A stretch of 64,000 nt of DNA from Caldanaerovirga acetigignens (GCF_900142995.1 NZ_FRCR01000003.1:62001-126000); one strand, 5' to 3'. Positions 27,635 to 36,758 are shown, numbered from the stretch's first letter. Notes: generated by a model from the letters alone, not told the origin. Program-made: numbers and translations.

Positions 27635-28903
27635 ATGCCTCTGGAAACAAGAAAACCCGCAACAAGAGCTATCCTGGCTGGTTTGATATCGGAAGGTTCC
27701 GAGCAGCAAACATTGGAGGAACTTGCACTTCTTGCTAAAACTGCCGGGGCCGAAGTGCTTGCGAAAGTCGCCCAAAAGCGCCCCAGCAAGGACCCGGCGT
27801 ACTACCTGGGTCTCGGGAAGGTCCGCGGAATTGCACAAACGGCGGAACTCTTGGGCGCAAATGCGGTTATCTTTGACGACGACCTTACCCCCGTGCAGGT
27901 CAGAAATCTCGAAGATATTATAGGGACGCAAATAATCGACAGAACGACCTTGATCCTGGACATCTTTGCACAAAGAGCAAGGTCTTTGGAAGGTAAAATC
28001 CAGGTAGAACTTGCCCAGCTTCAGCACCTGCTGCCGAGGCTCACCGGAAAGGGCGTAGAACTTTCCCGGGAAGGCGGCGGTATAGGCACCCGGGGCCCCG
28101 GCGAAACGAAGCTGGAGACGGACCGGCGGCATATCCGGCGCAGAATTTCTTATTTAAAAAGGGAGCTTGAAAGGATAAGAAAAAATCGGGAACTTTTAAG
28201 GAGCTCGAGAAAATACCCAGTTGTAAGCCTTGTCGGTTACACCAATGCCGGAAAATCCACATTGATGAACGCTCTCACGGGAGCCGGAGTATCTGCCAAC
28301 GACCGGTTGTTCGACACCCTTGACACTACAACTAGAGCACTGGTACTTCCCGATGGTCGGAAGGTGCTGCTATCGGATACGGTTGGATTTATAAGGAAGC
28401 TTTCGCACGAAATAGTGGAAGCGTTTAAAGCTACTTTAGAAGAAGTAAAGGAATCAGACCTTCTTATAATCGTTGCAGATGCATCCAGCTCCTTTGTTGA
28501 AAAGGAGATTGAAACCGTAAGAAGGGTGCTTAAAGAGATCCAAGCCGGGGATATCCCGTCCATCCTGGCCCTTAACAAAATGGATAAAATAGATAATTTA
28601 GACTTACTAAAGCCCTTAATTAACGACAAAAACACAGTGGAGATTTCTGCCATTAAAGGAACCAACGTAGATATACTGCTAAAAAAAATATGCGAACTTC
28701 TGCCTCAAAACCGCATGTACGCTTCGATTATGATTCCATACAAATACGGTTTTTTACTCGACGATATTTACGAAAACGGCAAGGTGGAGCGGGAAGAATA
28801 CAGACCCGAAGGAATCGAAATCGAAGGAATGATCGATTCCATTTTGCTGAGGAAACTGCGCAAATACCTTTCCGATAAAAGTCGTTCAGAAAGGCCTAAG
28901 TGA
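27635..28903 (+). CDS. hflX: Ribosome-associated GTPase HflX
   Basis: HflX binds the large ribosomal subunit and splits stalled ribosomes under stress. The 422-residue protein has the N-terminal HflX domain (YYLGLGKV, QVRNLEDII, GIGTRGPGETKLE-DRR linker about 150-165) and a GTPase domain with GYTNAGKST, DTVGFI, NKMDKI and SAIKG. GGGAGG precedes the ATG. It is transcribed divergently from fba. Confidence 0.95.
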   Translation: MPLETRKPATRAILAGLISEGSEQQTLEELALLAKTAGAEVLAKVAQKRPSKDPAYYLGLGKVRGIAQTAELLGANAVIFDDDLTPVQVRNLEDIIGTQIIDRTTLILDIFAQRARSLEGKIQVELAQLQHLLPRLTGKGVELSREGGGIGTRGPGETKLETDRRHIRRRISYLKRELERIRKNRELLRSSRKYPVVSLVGYTNAGKSTLMNALTGAGVSANDRLFDTLDTTTRALVLPDGRKVLLSDTVGFIRKLSHEIVEAFKATLEEVKESDLLIIVADASSSFVEKEIETVRRVLKEIQAGDIPSILALNKMDKIDNLDLLKPLINDKNTVEISAIKGTNVDILLKKICELLPQNRMYASIMIPYKYGFLLDDIYENGKVEREEYRPEGIEIEGMIDSILLRKLRKYLSDKSRSERPK

Positions 28904-28981
28904 ACATTACAATAAATTAAGCTTTAAGAAAATCTAAAATCCCATTTCTATCTTTGCTAAAAAATATAACGGAGCAGTATC

Positions 28982-29010
28982 TTGACTAGTAGAGAAAAAT
29001 ATGCTACCAT
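28982..29010 (+). promoter_or_regulatory. Promoter of tRNA-Gln/tRNA-Glu
   Basis: TTGACT (28982-28987) and TACCAT (29005-29010) are spaced by 17 bases, 16 bases before the first tRNA base. Confidence 0.65.
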
Positions 29011-29026
29011 AATTGATGCAAGTCGC

Positions 29027-29100
29027 TGCGGGATGGTGTAACGGTAGCACCCATGACTCTGGATCATGTTGTCCAGGTTCGAATCCTGGTCCCGCAGCCA
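29027..29100 (+). tRNA. tRNA-Gln (CTG)
   Basis: A 74-base cloverleaf with encoded CCA. The acceptor TGCGGGA pairs with TCCCGCA. The anticodon stem CATGA/TCATG encloses loop CTCTGGA, anticodon CTG. Confidence 0.95.
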
Positions 29101-29101
29101 T

Positions 29102-29177
29102 GGCCCTATCGTCTAGTGGTCCAGGACGCCGCCCTCTCACGGCGGAAACCGGGGTTCGAGTCCCCGTAGGGCTACCA
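29102..29177 (+). tRNA. tRNA-Glu (CTC)
   Basis: A 76-base cloverleaf with encoded CCA, one base after tRNA-Gln. The acceptor GGCCCTA pairs with TAGGGCT. The anticodon stem CCGCC/GGCGG encloses loop CTCTCAC, anticodon CTC. Confidence 0.96.
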
Positions 29178-29208
29178 AAGCTTGAAAATCAAGGTTTTTA
29201 CGGATTAA

Positions 29209-29248
29209 CCCCCTTTAAAGAGTCCGGAAACTCAAAAGGGGGTTTTTA
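29209..29248 (+). terminator. Terminator of the Gln/Glu tRNA operon
   Basis: CCCCCTTT / AAAGGGGG is followed by TTTTT, 31 bases after tRNA-Glu. It also faces the 3' end of the convergent antiporter gene. Confidence 0.85.
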
Positions 29249-29259
29249 TTTTTATCATC

Positions 29260-30600
29260 TTACACCTTTAATGCCTTTATAAGATTTTTCAAGCTTTTAA
29301 ACCTTTGGCAATCCACATAAGATACAAAAAGACTCCATAAAGGTAGGGCGTATAAATATACGGCATAAAAAATGCTGCTTCTTGGTGCACCTATAGTGGT
29401 TAGAGGAAAAACAGAAGCTATGCTCCATGGTATGAGCGCACTAATAACAATTACCGAGTTTGCCAGAAAGACTGCCAGTTTTTCACGGTCTTTGAACATC
29501 CCCTCAGTTATCTCGTAAGTAAGCATAGTGGCAAGGGTCTGATTACAACTCAGAGCTACTGTTATCACAGAAACCACCAAAACTGCAGCAAAATCGGTGC
29601 TGCATTGCGCCAAAGCAAAGCTCCACCGCTTTATTTTGTTCAGCAGATTGGTCTTGCGGAAGATGCCGAAATAAGAAGAAGAAATAACTATTATAAGCAT
29701 CGTATTGAACATTGATATGATTCCGCCGCCGTTTATCAATTGGCCGAGTCCTGGATTCACAGAGCGATACCCCATCAACATATATCTAATCAGTTCGTAA
29801 CCACTTACCTTTTGGCAAAAGATACATACCAAGACGCTTGTTATAATGCTGCAAAGAATCGTCACTTTTATGTTAAAACGCATCATTGTAAATAATAAAA
29901 TAACCGCCGCGGGCAGGAGCACTACCGGTGTTAAATTAAAGGTTTGAGCTAAAAACGAGAGTTTTTCTGCAGTAATCTTCGAGCTCCCATCAAAGCTTCC
30001 TTTTGCGGCATAAAAGATTACAGCGAAGATAAAAGGTATTATTGCCGTCTTCATCATGTTGGCAACGTTCCTGTTGATATTTGTCCCAGTAAGTTCGCTC
30101 ACCAATAAGGCACTTGATGACATGGGAGAACATCTGTCTCCGAAAAATACACCCGACAAGATGGCTCCTCCTAAATAAAAATCCTGAATGCCCAAGGCTT
30201 TTCCAGTCATCATGCAGATAATTCCCATGGTGCTGACCGTCCCAAATGCAGTCCCCGTCAGAAAAGATACCAACGAACACAGAAGGAAAGAAAATAAAAT
30301 AAAAAATCTTGGGTCAATCGCCGATACTGTATAATAGATTATGAAAGGAACTGTGCCACCGGCTCGCCAAAGGGCTGTTAGCATTCCGATTAGAGTAAAT
30401 ACAATGAGGATGATTCGGGCTTCTTTTACGCCGGCAAGCATCATAACCATGACTTCCCTAAGAGAAAACTTCTGACATAGAGCATAAATCGCAAAAAGAA
30501 TCAATCCCGCGAAGAGGGCAATAAAAACCGATATTTTATTTGCAATGCAAAATATAAGTACAAACGAAAAGACCGAAAGTGTTAGCACTTCAGCCATCAT
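29260..30600 (-). CDS. Second NhaC-family antiporter
   Basis: This roughly 446-residue membrane protein has about 11 hydrophobic helices and NhaC signatures: the FLTGTAFGTVSTMGIIC segment, SGVFFGDRCSPMSSSA and CNQTLATML. It probably exchanges Na+ for H+ or for a small organic acid such as malate/lactate. It is distinct from the copy at 10311-11978. I place the start at 30600 (tandem ATGs), after the ttuA stop; the open frame upstream overlaps ttuA. No strong ribosome site is seen, so translation may depend on coupling to ttuA. Confidence 0.82.
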   Translation of the reverse strand: MMAEVLTLSVFSFVLIFCIANKISVFIALFAGLILFAIYALCQKFSLREVMVMMLAGVKEARIILIVFTLIGMLTALWRAGGTVPFIIYYTVSAIDPRFFILFSFLLCSLVSFLTGTAFGTVSTMGIICMMTGKALGIQDFYLGGAILSGVFFGDRCSPMSSSALLVSELTGTNINRNVANMMKTAIIPFIFAVIFYAAKGSFDGSSKITAEKLSFLAQTFNLTPVVLLPAAVILLFTMMRFNIKVTILCSIITSVLVCIFCQKVSGYELIRYMLMGYRSVNPGLGQLINGGGIISMFNTMLIIVISSSYFGIFRKTNLLNKIKRWSFALAQCSTDFAAVLVVSVITVALSCNQTLATMLTYEITEGMFKDREKLAVFLANSVIVISALIPWSIASVFPLTTIGAPRSSIFYAVYLYALPLWSLFVSYVDCQRFKSLKNLIKALKV

Positions 30601-30610
30601 ATCGCCGCTT

Positions 30611-31558
30611 TCAAATAAGATTAAAGCCATCGCCTTCTTGCAATATTGAATCAGCTTTCTTCTTTTCCACCATAAGCCTAATACGGCAGAAGGAACAAAT
30701 CTCAGATGTGGTAACTTGCCCGCATATCTTGCATTCATTTAATTTAACGGGCTCCGAATATTTTTCAAAAAATTTTCTTCCTTTCTTATAAAAATTTGTA
30801 AGAAATCGCTGTTTCGTACCTGGGCTTTCATCTTCCAATTTATTGAGAATTTCTTTGTACAATATCGAACTTGCACCTAAAGCATGGGGACACTCCTCGT
30901 GGATGAATTCAATACCGTTAAATAAAACATAGGCTAGATTTTCCCTTTCTGTCAACGTGAATAAAGGCTTTACCTTTTTTACCAGCTTGGGATGGGTGCT
31001 CGGAAGCACTGGCGATTGACGAGCAAGATACCCCTCCTGCCAGCTCAGTACATTTCCGAGAAGGGTTGCCGCCTCATCGTCCAAATTGTGACCGGTCGCC
31101 ACCGCGTCAAATCCGCCGTCTTGAGCAACCTTGTTAAAAAGATACCTTTTTATCGTCCCACACAAAGAGCAGGTGCTGCGGCGGATTTCCCGCGCTAAAG
31201 CCGGGATGCTAAAACCGTATTCTTTTTCGATGTTCTTTATAATGACCGGCGCATTGTTTGCTTGAGAAAATTTTTCTACTACTTCCTGTGACCTGTCCGA
31301 ATAGGCCGATATGCCGAGATTGATGTACATACCCGTTACGTTGTATCCCAATTTTAATAATATATGCCATAAAGCCATGCTGTCCTTCCCACCGGAAACC
31401 ACTACAAGGATCCGGTCCTTTGGCTTAAACATTTTTTCCCTTTTGACATTCCGCTTTACCTGTTCAGAATAATATATCCGAAAGCAATTGCTGCAAAAAG
31501 CCGTGTTATGCCTTTTCAAGTATATTTCTGCCTTTTCCTTGCACCTACGGCAGAGCAC
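30611..31558 (-). CDS. ttuA: tRNA-5-methyluridine(54) 2-sulfurtransferase TtuA
   Basis: TtuA replaces the 2-oxygen of ribothymidine-54 with sulfur, a tRNA change that stabilises tRNA at high temperature. The 315-residue protein matches the TtuA layout: N-terminal zinc site Cys3-Cys6 and Cys22-Cys25, PP-loop SGGKDS (55-60), cluster cysteines Cys130 and Cys133 (TCSLCG) and Cys223 (EECPHA), and a C-terminal zinc site (CKICG, CSFC). A GTG start follows AAGGGGGG. The sulfur-carrier gene ttuB lies 12 bases upstream. General TtcA/Ctu1-type thiolases are the alternative. Confidence 0.88.
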   Translation of the reverse strand: MLCRRCKEKAEIYLKRHNTAFCSNCFRIYYSEQVKRNVKREKMFKPKDRILVVVSGGKDSMALWHILLKLGYNVTGMYINLGISAYSDRSQEVVEKFSQANNAPVIIKNIEKEYGFSIPALAREIRRSTCSLCGTIKRYLFNKVAQDGGFDAVATGHNLDDEAATLLGNVLSWQEGYLARQSPVLPSTHPKLVKKVKPLFTLTERENLAYVLFNGIEFIHEECPHALGASSILYKEILNKLEDESPGTKQRFLTNFYKKGRKFFEKYSEPVKLNECKICGQVTTSEICSFCRIRLMVEKKKADSILQEGDGFNLI

Positions 31559-31570
31559 TCAAATCCCCCC

Positions 31571-31768
31571 TTATCCTCCGGATATCGCAGATAGCACTTC
31601 AACCACATCTTCCTCGTTTAGCTTTTCGTCAGGTGTCAGCATTTTGCCGTTTCTCAATACCAGATTGGATTCGAGGCTGAAGTTTAATTCTTCGGCCAAC
31701 TGCTTTACTGTTTTTATGCCCTTCACCTCGACTTCTTTTCGAAACGGCATCTTAAAAATGACCTTCAT
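31571..31768 (-). CDS. ttuB: TtuB-like ubiquitin-fold sulfur carrier
   Basis: The 65-residue beta-grasp protein ends in Gly-Gly (LSAISGG), which is needed for activation as a thiocarboxylate. Its size equals that of Thermus TtuB and it lies directly before ttuA. I chose the ATG at 31768 because AAAGGAG lies upstream; the frame opens earlier without a ribosome site. MoaD and ThiS are related folds, but the neighbour points to TtuB. The E1-like activating enzyme is not in the window. Confidence 0.82.
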   Translation of the reverse strand: MKVIFKMPFRKEVEVKGIKTVKQLAEELNFSLESNLVLRNGKMLTPDEKLNEEDVVEVLSAISGG

Positions 31769-31901
31769 GCTCCTTACTCCTTTCCGGTTATACTGCACAT
31801 TTTATTATTTCCCTGTTTCAGATATTTTCAGCAATTCCTTAGAAATAATCTTCTCACCGTTGTCTATTATACCTTCTTTTATAATTTTGTTCAAACATTA
31901 A

Positions 31902-31928
31902 GGCAGGTACATAATCAAGTCACCTGCC
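31902..31928 (-). terminator. Hairpin after smpB
   Basis: GGCAGGT / ACCTGCC with a 13-base loop lies just past the smpB stop. The T run on the minus strand is weak (TTAATGTTT), so it may be only partly effective. Confidence 0.5.
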
Positions 31929-31953
31929 CTTTGCTTTTTCATTTAATAGTCAA

Positions 31954-32421
31954 CTATCTGTAATACTCCTTAAACGCTTTCTCCATTTCCCTCTGGGCGT
32001 CCCTGCGCTTTATATCTTCCCTTTTGTCGTACAACGTTTTTCCTTTCGCGACCGCCAATTCGACCTTTACAAGACCCCTTTCATTCAAGTAAACCCTTAG
32101 GGGTATCAACGTCACTCCTTTTTCCTTGACAAGACCGTAGAGCCTGTCTATCTCTTTTCGGTGCATCAGGAGCTTTCTGGGCCTTAATGGGTCTTTGTTG
32201 TGTATGTTTCCCTTCTCATACGGGCTTATGTGCATGTTATAGAGGTAAAGCTCCCCTTTTTCCACCCGCGCAAAGCTGTCCTTCAAATTGGCCTTGCCTT
32301 CTCTCAAAGATTTTACTTCAGTCCCGGCAAGTGCAATGCCGGCTTCATAAGTCTCTAGAATATGGTAATCGTGTCTTGCCTTCCGGTTGGTCACCAAATC
32401 TCGGCTTGCCCTTTCTCTCAA
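31954..32421 (-). CDS. smpB: SsrA-binding protein SmpB
   Basis: SmpB delivers tmRNA to stalled ribosomes. The 155-residue basic protein has the [16 protein letters not shown] start, [19 protein letters not shown], the HISPYEKGN segment, [12 protein letters not shown] and a basic tail ([14 protein letters not shown]). The start is a TTG behind GGGGGCGAGAG. It follows rnr by 15 bases, a pairing found in many Firmicutes since both act in trans-translation quality control. The tmRNA gene itself is not in the window. Confidence 0.95.
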   Translation of the reverse strand: MRERASRDLVTNRKARHDYHILETYEAGIALAGTEVKSLREGKANLKDSFARVEKGELYLYNMHISPYEKGNIHNKDPLRPRKLLMHRKEIDRLYGLVKEKGVTLIPLRVYLNERGLVKVELAVAKGKTLYDKREDIKRRDAQREMEKAFKEYYR

Positions 32422-32436
32422 ATCTCTCGCCCCCTT

Positions 32437-34554
32437 CTAGTCCAGTTTCTCTTCAAAAATAAAGTCTATCTGCCGTTCATTTTTGTTCACCCTGGCAACC
32501 CGTACTTTCACACGATCTCCTATCTTGAAAACTTTTTTCGTCCTTTCGCCTCTTAAGGTTATTGATTTTTCGTCGAACCGGTAAAAATCGTCTTCCAAAG
32601 TGCTTACGTGGACCAGGCCTTCTACGGTGTTTTCCAGCTCCACAAAAAAGCCGAAAGGGGTGACGCTGGATATTATGCCGGTGAAGACTTCGCCTATTTT
32701 CCCTGCCATGTACTCCGCCATTTTGAGTTCCACGGTCTCCCGTTCCGCTTCTTCTGCTATCCGCTCCCTTTCTGAAGAATGTTTTGCTATCCGACCCAAT
32801 ACCTCGTTCAAGTACTCCATACGCCCTTCATCCAACTTGCCTTCCAGTTGCTCCCTTAAGATGCGGTGAATGACCAGATCCGGATAACGGCGAATCGGTG
32901 ATGTAAAGTGAGTATAATAATGGGACGCCAGTCCGAAATGCCCTAAATTCTCTTCGCTGTAACGAGCTCTCTTAAGTGACCTTAAGAGCACCGTGTTTAC
33001 CACTCGCTCCTCGGGCTTCCCCTTCACCGCCTCCAAAATCTGCTGCAGGGCTTTCGGCTTTATGTTTTTTATGCCTTTTATCGAGTATCCGAGATTGTGC
33101 AAAAACTCCTGCAGGGCGTACATCTTTTCCATGTCAGGTATCTCGTGCACCCTGTACACAAAGGGGACTTTCAGCCAGTAGATATGCTCGGCTATGACCT
33201 CATTGGCTGCCAGCATAAACTCTTCAATTATTCTTTCTCCCGTGCGCCTTTTCTCTTTCCTTATTTCCACAGGACGTCCGTTTTCGTCCAGGATAACTTT
33301 CGCTTCCTCGAAATTGAAGTCCAAGCTTCCCCTTTCAAACCGCTTACGATTTAATTTTGCCGCGAGTTCTTCCATCAGCTTAAAATCTTCAAGAAGGTAC
33401 TCATAACGTTTTATGGTTTCTTCGTCATTTTCCTCCAAAATTTTGTTGACAGCAGTATAGGTCATGCGCTCGCAGGTTCTGATGACACTCGGAGTTATCT
33501 GGTAACTTTTTACCCTGGCGCTCTCGTCAAAATCGATGATTACGCTCATCGTAAGGCGCGGGACCTTCGGATTTAGACTGCATATCCCATTGGAAAGTTT
33601 GGGAGGCAGCATCGGTATCACCCGGTCCACAAGGTACACGCTGCAGCCCCTTTTTCTTGCTTCTTTATCCAAAGGAGTGTCTTCCTCTACGTAATAACTT
33701 ACATCGGCTATGTGGACTCCCAATCTATAGCCGCCGGCTATTTTTTTTATCGATACCGCGTCATCAAGGTCTTTCGCATCTTCGCCGTCTATGGTCACTA
33801 TTTTTTCGCTTCTTAAGTCCAATCTTCCTTTTAGTTCCTCATCGGTTATTTCTTCCGATATCTGTTCGGCCTGCCTAAGGACTTTCTCCGGGAATTCCAT
33901 AGGCAGGTTGTATTTTTTTATAACCGCCAGCACGTCAATGCCCGGCTCGTCCTCGTAACCCAATATCTCAGTCACGCGACCTTCGGGGTTTCGCCGCCCT
34001 TCGGGCCATCTTGTTATGCTCACCACCACTTTTTGGCCCGATTTTGCCCCCGCCGTGTCGCTTTTGGGCACGAAAACGTCAAAGTAAAATCTCTTGTCGT
34101 CCGGAGTTACAAAGGCAAACTGCTTTCCGCACTCGATAGTGCCCACAATCCTCGTGGACGCCCTTTTCAGTATCCGGACGACTTCTCCTTCGAGTCTCCC
34201 TTCGGACGGTTTGAAAAGCGGCCTGACTATTACTCGGTCGCCGTGTACAGCGCCGTTCAGGTTCTCCAGCCCGATGTATATATCTTCCATTTCGGGATTG
34301 TCCGGAATCAAAAAGGCATATCCTTTGGGGTTGCCTTCCAAGTGCCCTACTACCAGGTTCATCCTTTCGGGAAGACCGTACCTGTCCTTTCTGTTCTTAA
34401 CCACAAGGCCTTCCTTTTCCATGGACTGAAGGGTCTTAAGTAATAGGTCCGCCTCCTTTATGTCAAGATCCAACGCTGCCAGTATTTCCCCTTCGGTCAT
34501 AGGCCTATATCCTTCACTTTTCATCAGTTCAAGAATTTTATCCTTCAGTTTCAG
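32437..34554 (-). CDS. rnr: Ribonuclease R, probable CTG start
   Basis: RNase R is a processive 3'-5' exoribonuclease that degrades structured RNA. The roughly 705-residue protein has an N-terminal winged-helix region, two cold-shock domains, the RNB catalytic domain with DGEDAKDLDDAVS (four catalytic Asp) and the HFGLASHYYTHFTSPIRRYPD stretch, and a C-terminal S1 domain (GEVFTGIISSVTPFGFFVEL). The first ATG (34524) has no ribosome site. Ten codons upstream a CTG (34554) lies 8 bases after GGAGGGGG, and the added LKDKILEL residues restore the family's usual N-terminus. Confidence 0.93.
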   Translation of the reverse strand: MKLKDKILELMKSEGYRPMTEGEILAALDLDIKEADLLLKTLQSMEKEGLVVKNRKDRYGLPERMNLVVGHLEGNPKGYAFLIPDNPEMEDIYIGLENLNGAVHGDRVIVRPLFKPSEGRLEGEVVRILKRASTRIVGTIECGKQFAFVTPDDKRFYFDVFVPKSDTAGAKSGQKVVVSITRWPEGRRNPEGRVTEILGYEDEPGIDVLAVIKKYNLPMEFPEKVLRQAEQISEEITDEELKGRLDLRSEKIVTIDGEDAKDLDDAVSIKKIAGGYRLGVHIADVSYYVEEDTPLDKEARKRGCSVYLVDRVIPMLPPKLSNGICSLNPKVPRLTMSVIIDFDESARVKSYQITPSVIRTCERMTYTAVNKILEENDEETIKRYEYLLEDFKLMEELAAKLNRKRFERGSLDFNFEEAKVILDENGRPVEIRKEKRRTGERIIEEFMLAANEVIAEHIYWLKVPFVYRVHEIPDMEKMYALQEFLHNLGYSIKGIKNIKPKALQQILEAVKGKPEERVVNTVLLRSLKRARYSEENLGHFGLASHYYTHFTSPIRRYPDLVIHRILREQLEGKLDEGRMEYLNEVLGRIAKHSSERERIAEEAERETVELKMAEYMAGKIGEVFTGIISSVTPFGFFVELENTVEGLVHVSTLEDDFYRFDEKSITLRGERTKKVFKIGDRVKVRVARVNKNERQIDFIFEEKLD

Positions 34555-34673
34555 TGTTGTATCCCCCTCCGATGAATTTTCTGCAAAACTCCTTAGGTAG
34601 TTTTCCCAATCTTTTCATTCATTTTACACCTTTGCTCCATTTTTTGCAAGTTTTCAAGGCTTTCGCTGAAAAC

Positions 34674-35804
34674 CTATATTAAAAGTGCTATTCCGACTGC
34701 GGCCAAAATCCCCATAAATCCACCAAAATAAAAGGGCACCTGTGCTCCAAAGGCATTCCACAAAGCTCCTGCTATTAGAGAAGCAGGCAAAAGGCCTATG
34801 CCCACCAAAGTGGCGTGGAGCCCAATCATAGTCCCTCTTACGTTTTCCGGTGCTATATCGGAGATAAAGGCCTTTTCTACGCCTTCGGTAAACGCCATGT
34901 AAAGCCCGTAAGCAGCAAAAAGCGCCCATATAGAGGCAGGCGTGCTTGCCAGTGCAAAACCCAAGTATACTAGGCAGTAAACCACATATCCGGCCACTAT
35001 CAATGCCTTCCTGCCAATTCGGTCGGAAATAGCTCCCGCAGGATATGAAGCGGCATTGTATACCAGGTTATACGTAAGGTAAAGAAGGAGTATAGTTTTT
35101 GCATCAAATCCCACATCTTTTGCCCTTAAAAGCAGGAACTGGTTCGAGGAGTTGCCTAAGGTGAATATGAACATCAGGACAAGAAAGGATTTCAACCGGC
35201 GGTCCAGGGCGTTCCAGTTAAGGGATGGCTTTTCTTTACTTATTTTGGCAGCTCCCCTTTCCCGGACGAAAAATAAAGCCATCACGCCCATAATTGCCGG
35301 AATCAGGGAGTAGAGGAATATCTGGCGGAAATCGACATGCTGTCTGGATATGAAGTAATAGGCCAGTAGAACTCCAATCGTCGCCCCAAGGGTATCCATA
35401 GTCCTGTGGAGCCCGAAAGCCCTGCCGCGGGTTTCTTCTGAAGACGATTCGGCTATGAGGGCGTCCCGGGGAGCGGTTCTTATTCCCTTGCCGAATCTGT
35501 CGATGACTCTCCCTGCGAGTACTGCCGGCCAGGAAAAAGCTGTGTAAAGGAGAATCTTTCCCAAAGTTGAAGCGCCGTACCCGGCTATGGCAAAGGGCTT
35601 GCGGCGTTTTATCCTGTCCGAGAAGTAACCTGAAAAAACTTTCAGCAAACTCGCCAGGCTTTCTGCAATTCCCTCGATGGTCCCGACAATAAGTGGGGTA
35701 GCTCCTAGCTTGGTAGTAAGAAAAAAGGGCAGCAAAGGATAGACCATTTCCGTGCTTATGTCCGTTAAAAGGCTTGTAATACCGAGTAGAATTATGTTGA
35801 ACAT
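34674..35804 (-). CDS. MFS transporter paired with ChrB-like protein
   Basis: The 376-residue major facilitator has about 11-12 helices, an early DISTEMVYPLLPFFL segment, the loop motif GYFSDRIKRRKPFAI, and RFGKGIRTAPRDALIAES, typical of a metal/drug-type MFS subgroup found beside chrB in anaerobes. Its ATG overlaps the chrB-like stop (TAATG), so the two are coupled. Export of an oxyanion or drug is plausible; no substrate can be assigned. Confidence 0.82.
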   Translation of the reverse strand: MFNIILLGITSLLTDISTEMVYPLLPFFLTTKLGATPLIVGTIEGIAESLASLLKVFSGYFSDRIKRRKPFAIAGYGASTLGKILLYTAFSWPAVLAGRVIDRFGKGIRTAPRDALIAESSSEETRGRAFGLHRTMDTLGATIGVLLAYYFISRQHVDFRQIFLYSLIPAIMGVMALFFVRERGAAKISKEKPSLNWNALDRRLKSFLVLMFIFTLGNSSNQFLLLRAKDVGFDAKTILLLYLTYNLVYNAASYPAGAISDRIGRKALIVAGYVVYCLVYLGFALASTPASIWALFAAYGLYMAFTEGVEKAFISDIAPENVRGTMIGLHATLVGIGLLPASLIAGALWNAFGAQVPFYFGGFMGILAAVGIALLI

Positions 35805-36349
35805 TACATTGATCCCTCCATCTTGTAAACTTTCTGGGCAAAATCGGCAAATTCTCTTCTACACTCTTCCAGAATCTCTTGTGCTCTTGCACTTAAGGGT
35901 GCTCCGAAAAAATCCCTCGCTTTTATTTTGTCAAACCATCGAAGGAGCTTTTCTAGCTCCTCTTCGTTTTCTTCAAGTTCTGCAAAGGTGAAATTTTCCC
36001 GGTCTGTCTCTTTCTTGAGTTCCGCAAAAAAGTCGCCGCATTTTTCAATGAGCTCCTCGTACTCTTTATTCCGCTGGGCATTGAAGGATTTAATAAGATT
36101 TTCGACGTCACCTTCCGATACCGTCTCTACCTCGAATAGATGGGCTTCGCCTCCCGCAGACCTGATCTCCCCGGCAAAATCCAAAAGCTCCTTTTTCAAA
36201 CTATCCAGCAAAGGGCATATAGCTGCTGATTGTTGAAGGTAAAGGGCCCCTATTTCCTTCATCTTGCGCCAGGCTTTTACTCTGAGGGTCGACGGCTCTA
36301 CAGGCACTCTGTAGATAAGCATCAACCACTTCCGGTCACTATCGGTCAC
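35804..36349 (-). CDS. ChrB N-terminal-domain protein
   Basis: The 181-residue protein matches the N-terminal domain of ChrB chromate-resistance regulators: WLMLIYRVPVEPSTLRVKAWRKMKEIGALYLQQS, then a long acidic helical tail. It starts at a GTG behind AGGAGG. ChrB proteins sense chromate or act with a transporter; here the partner is an MFS protein, not ChrA. A 10-bp inverted repeat upstream may be its operator. Confidence 0.75.
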   Translation of the reverse strand: MTDSDRKWLMLIYRVPVEPSTLRVKAWRKMKEIGALYLQQSAAICPLLDSLKKELLDFAGEIRSAGGEAHLFEVETVSEGDVENLIKSFNAQRNKEYEELIEKCGDFFAELKKETDRENFTFAELEENEEELEKLLRWFDKIKARDFFGAPLSARAQEILEECRREFADFAQKVYKMEGSM

Positions 36350-36368
36350 TTTAATACCTCCTTATTGC

Positions 36369-36403
36369 AACATTTGTTTTCATAAATTATTGTAACAAAT
36401 GTT
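36369..36403. promoter_or_regulatory. Inverted repeat upstream of the chrB-like operon
   Basis: AACATTTGTT (36369-36378) and its exact inverse AACAAATGTT (36394-36403) are separated by 15 bases, about 20-54 bases upstream of the GTG start. This is a good candidate operator, perhaps for the ChrB-like protein itself. Confidence 0.55.
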
Positions 36404-36500
36404 TCATAAAAAACAACCATTCCTTATTGTTTTAGGAAAAAATATTTCAGGCTGAAGGACTGACTTATTACCAGAATTTTAACAATATGTTGTTATAACC

Positions 36501-36528
36501 TTGATTTATTCAATAAATCGGTTAAAAT
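36501..36528 (+). promoter_or_regulatory. Promoter of the DUF6485 gene
   Basis: TTGATT (36501-36506) and TAAAAT (36523-36528), spacing 16, lie just upstream of the ribosome site GGAGGTG. Confidence 0.6.
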
Positions 36529-36549
36529 TTCTTATGGAGGTGAACGGTT

Positions 36550-36750
36550 TTGAAATGCATCATAACGAAAAATAAAGCTTTATGTACGTGTACTTACGAG
36601 CCATGCCCCCGCAAGGGACGATGCTGCGAGTGCTTGCATTACCACCGAAGAAATGGAGAACTGCCCGCATGTTACTTTTCGAAGGAAGCCGAAAAGACTT
36701 ACGATAGGTCTATAGAATTTTTTATTGAGGATTATAATTCGAAACACTGA
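36550..36750 (+). CDS. DUF6485-type small cysteine-rich protein
   Basis: The 66-residue protein has eight cysteines in a dense pattern ([21 protein letters not shown], then PACYF) and the [12 protein letters not shown] tail typical of DUF6485. The cysteines suggest bound metal; function is unknown. A TTG start (36550) has GGAGGTG seven bases upstream, while the nearby ATG at 36555 is out of frame. Confidence 0.78.
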   Translation: MKCIITKNKALCTCTYEPCPRKGRCCECLHYHRRNGELPACYFSKEAEKTYDRSIEFFIEDYNSKH

Positions 36751-36758
36751 TTCAAAAA

